Shown here in pieces: positions 24,935-24,996 of a stretch of 24,996 nucleotides of DNA; positions within the stretch are counted from its first letter, which is position 1; each line of letters begins with the position of its first letter. Origin of the DNA: Betaproteobacteria bacterium UBA2592 (GTDB taxonomy: Bacteria; Pseudomonadota; Gammaproteobacteria; Burkholderiales; Rhodocyclaceae); contig DDKS01000016.1 in the NCBI GenBank assembly GCA_002340095.1, forward strand, positions 1-24,996, read 5' to 3'. The translations under genes and the position numbers were made by a program. A model generated the notes under the pieces. That model saw only the letters and a list, made by a program, of their open reading frames with translations. It was not told where the DNA came from and did no database searches.

Positions 24935-24961
24935 ACTGCGGGTGCCTTCGGGGCCCGCAGT
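24935..24961 (+). terminator. Hairpin downstream of pnp
   Basis: ACTGCGGG (24935-24942) pairs with CCCGCAGT (24954-24961) around a segment containing CCTTCGGGG. The stem is strong, but the T tract is only ATT, so it may be a weak terminator or a transcript-end stabiliser. Confidence 0.55.
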
Positions 24962-24996
24962 ATTCCCTGGAAACGCATCGAGTAGGGGACGGGGTC

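Overview
The window is about 25 kb of dense, GC-rich bacterial chromosome that reads as conserved core genome. I see no insertion sequences, phage genes, CRISPR arrays, rRNA or tRNA genes, or large repeats. The gene content fits a Gram-negative betaproteobacterium, most likely a Rhodocyclales-type organism. The evidence is the pyrG-kdsA-eno-ftsB run, a long second-type IF-1 gene beside cspA, the rpsO-pnp pair, and a recurring TAGAAT -10 box. The lineage is inferred from protein character and gene order, not from a database search. Kdo synthesis (kdsA) and a tripartite efflux operon show that the cell has an outer membrane.

Layout, left to right. (1) 43-2376 (-) tex, divergent from fliW (2547-2996, +). 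fliW converges through a shared terminator on a 1084-residue signalling protein (3050-6304, -) with CBS, PAS, GGDEF, EAL and C-terminal CZB-like zinc domains. (2) A gamma-carbonic-anhydrase-like gene and pepD overlap by 4 nt on the minus strand. pepD is tightly divergent from a MazG/dCTPase-like pyrophosphohydrolase (8429-8812, +). (3) An IsdG-type haem monooxygenase candidate and rlmJ lie together on the minus strand (8821-9991). (4) A plus-strand core operon runs pyrG-kdsA-eno-ftsB (10274-14451), followed by cspA with a long leader and an 87-residue IF-1 (14668-15236). (5) A minus-strand efflux operon (15285-20669) reads, in transcription order, SIMPL protein, TolC-like outer-membrane channel, MacA-like adaptor, MacB-type ATPase and MacB-type permease. 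(6) A plus-strand translation/RNA block contains slyD-truB, rpsO with its own promoter and structured leader, and pnp (20837-24919).

How the genes work together. Much of the window serves nucleic-acid and protein synthesis: CTP supply, tRNA and 23S rRNA modification, S15, PNPase, IF-1, CspA, SlyD and Tex. Cell-envelope work comes from KdsA, FtsB and the MacAB-TolC-like pump. Motility and c-di-GMP control come from FliW and the multi-sensor protein. I found no clearly new system. The most notable points are the CBS/PAS/GGDEF/EAL/CZB architecture, an IsdG-like protein with an intact N/W/H triad, a metal-type KdsA, a hairpin that may bridge a distant Shine-Dalgarno to the ftsB start, and competing hairpins in the cspA and rpsO leaders.
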